This document shows positions 7,338 through 8,130 of a stretch of DNA of 8,130 nt, one piece after another (position 1 is the stretch's first letter; each line of letters starts with the position of its first letter). The DNA lies in assembly GCA_003565195.1 (NCBI GenBank), contig PXCX01000254.1, positions 1-8,130 on the forward strand, in the 5' to 3' direction. Below the pieces are notes generated by a model. It ran no database searches, had not been told where the DNA came from, and was given only the letters and a program-made list of their open reading frames with translations. The position numbers and the translations under genes are program-made. Source of the stretch: PVC group bacterium. Lineage in GTDB: Bacteria; Verrucomicrobiota; Kiritimatiellia; CAIKKV01; PXCX01.

Positions 7338-8130
7338 ATGGCACGTTTCATTATCAGGGGCGGTCAGCCCATCAGAGGTGTTTTGCATCCCAGCGGCAAC
7401 AAAAATGCCGCGTTACCGATGTTGGCGGCGTCGGTTCTCACGGATGAACCGGTCGTTTTGGAAAACATCCCCTGCATCGAGGATGTTGCGATCATGCTCG
7501 ACATCCTCGATGACCTGGGTGTCGGTGTCATCCGCGAAAATCAACGCCTTACCCTAAACGCGGCCACCCTTAAAAAAACACGGCTTAACCCCACGCTCTG
7601 CCGCCGGGTACGATCCTCGATCCTGTTTGCCGGTCCGTTAAGCGCGCGCCACGGTAGCGCCTTGATTTATCCACCGGGCGGCGATGTGATCGGACGACGG
7701 CGTTTGGATACCCATTTCAGCGGGTTGCGCTCCCTCGGATTCACCATCCGGCACGGGAAAGGCTACGCGATTAAGCGGTCACGCCCGCGCGGCGCCAACC
7801 TCTGGCTCGATGAAGCCGGCGTGACCGCCACCGAAAACCTGATTATGGCCGCCGTCCTGATGCCGGGTCGCACCGTCATTTACCATGCCGCCTGCGAACC
7901 GCATGTTCAGGATCTCTGCCGTCTGCTGCTTGCAATGGGCGCCCGCATGCAAGGGCTCGGGACCAATCGACTGACCATCGATGGTGTCGATCGTTTGCAC
8001 GGCGCCACCTACCGGGTTCAGGACGATCCGGTTGAAATCTGCAGTTATATCGTCGCGGCCGCCATCACCGGTGGCCGCCTGACCGTCCCGCTGGCCCCCG
8101 GCACGGCATCGTTTTTAACACCCATGGAGC
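7338..8130 (+). CDS. murA: UDP-GlcNAc 1-carboxyvinyltransferase, Asp-type (3' partial)
   Basis: First committed step of peptidoglycan synthesis in the cytosol: transfer of enolpyruvate from PEP to UDP-N-acetylglucosamine. The frame is open from ATG 7338 to the right edge (264 codons of about 420), so the gene is cut by the window, not broken. It belongs to the EPSP synthase/MurA fold. Visible motifs are SGNKNAALP at 19-27 with Lys22 and Asn23, RVRSS at 90-94 (Arg92, like E. coli Arg91), Arg121 (like Arg120), DTHFSGL at 124-130 and VTATENLIMAA at 162-172. In the active-site loop the sequence is PPGGDVIGRRR at 112-122: residue 116 is Asp (codon 7683-7685) where E. coli has Cys115. Asp at this place occurs naturally in MurA of mycobacteria, Chlamydia and Borrelia, keeps activity and prevents covalent fosfomycin binding. 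The other visible substrate-binding residues are kept, so a functional enzyme is likely. A MurA-like enolpyruvyltransferase of another pathway is a less likely alternative. It lies 25 bases after tkt. Confidence 0.95.
   Translation, partial: MARFIIRGGQPIRGVLHPSGNKNAALPMLAASVLTDEPVVLENIPCIEDVAIMLDILDDLGVGVIRENQRLTLNAATLKKTRLNPTLCRRVRSSILFAGPLSARHGSALIYPPGGDVIGRRRLDTHFSGLRSLGFTIRHGKGYAIKRSRPRGANLWLDEAGVTATENLIMAAVLMPGRTVIYHAACEPHVQDLCRLLLAMGARMQGLGTNRLTIDGVDRLHGATYRVQDDPVEICSYIVAAAITGGRLTVPLAPGTASFLTPME

Noticed and set aside
1..8130. A novel defence, mobile or biosynthetic system
   Set aside because: All complete genes match well-known housekeeping families with intact motifs, and the gaps are too short to hide further genes.

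Overview
The window is a stretch of bacterial chromosome, moderately GC-rich, with every recognisable gene on the + strand. It is mostly housekeeping metabolism. In order it holds a 5'-truncated heparinase II/III-type polysaccharide lyase, a YfcE-type phosphodiesterase, purF and guaA (purine synthesis), tkt (transketolase), and the first two thirds of murA, which runs off the right edge. I see no RNA gene, CRISPR array, insertion sequence or phage gene, and nothing that amounts to a new multi-gene system.

Left part (1-2194). Bases 14-49 carry a degenerate array of the pentamer TGAAC every 7-9 bases. It abuts the heparinase-like frame, which has a good C-terminal beta-sandwich domain but lacks most of the N-terminal alpha/alpha toroid. 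This looks like a gene broken or rearranged at the repeats. The 162-base gap after it holds a bulged hairpin, an 11-bp tandem repeat and a possible promoter for yfcE. The 115-base gap after yfcE holds a weak terminator candidate and a good sigma-70-like promoter for purF.

Middle and right part (2195-8130). purF and guaA are 22 bases apart and probably form one transcript. They are the committed first step of purine synthesis and the last step to GMP, and both are glutamine amidotransferases. tkt has its own likely promoter (TTGCGT-N17-TATACT), a possible 5'-end stem-loop and a strong ribosome binding site. murA follows 25 bases after tkt and is probably cotranscribed. Transketolase exchanges carbon with ribose 5-phosphate, the precursor of PRPP, which is the PurF substrate, so purF, guaA and tkt are metabolically connected. 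MurA opens peptidoglycan synthesis.

The most notable point is that this MurA has aspartate (residue 116) where most bacteria have the catalytic cysteine (Cys115 in E. coli) that fosfomycin alkylates, so intrinsic fosfomycin insensitivity is predicted.

Organism: a peptidoglycan-making bacterium. The Bacillus-like PurF (propeptide plus four Fe-S cysteines), the Asp-type MurA, a heparinase-family lyase and TGAAC-type intergenic repeats would fit an environmental lineage such as the Planctomycetota-Verrucomicrobiota-Chlamydiota group or Desulfobacterota. This placement is a low-confidence inference; the sequence alone does not settle it.
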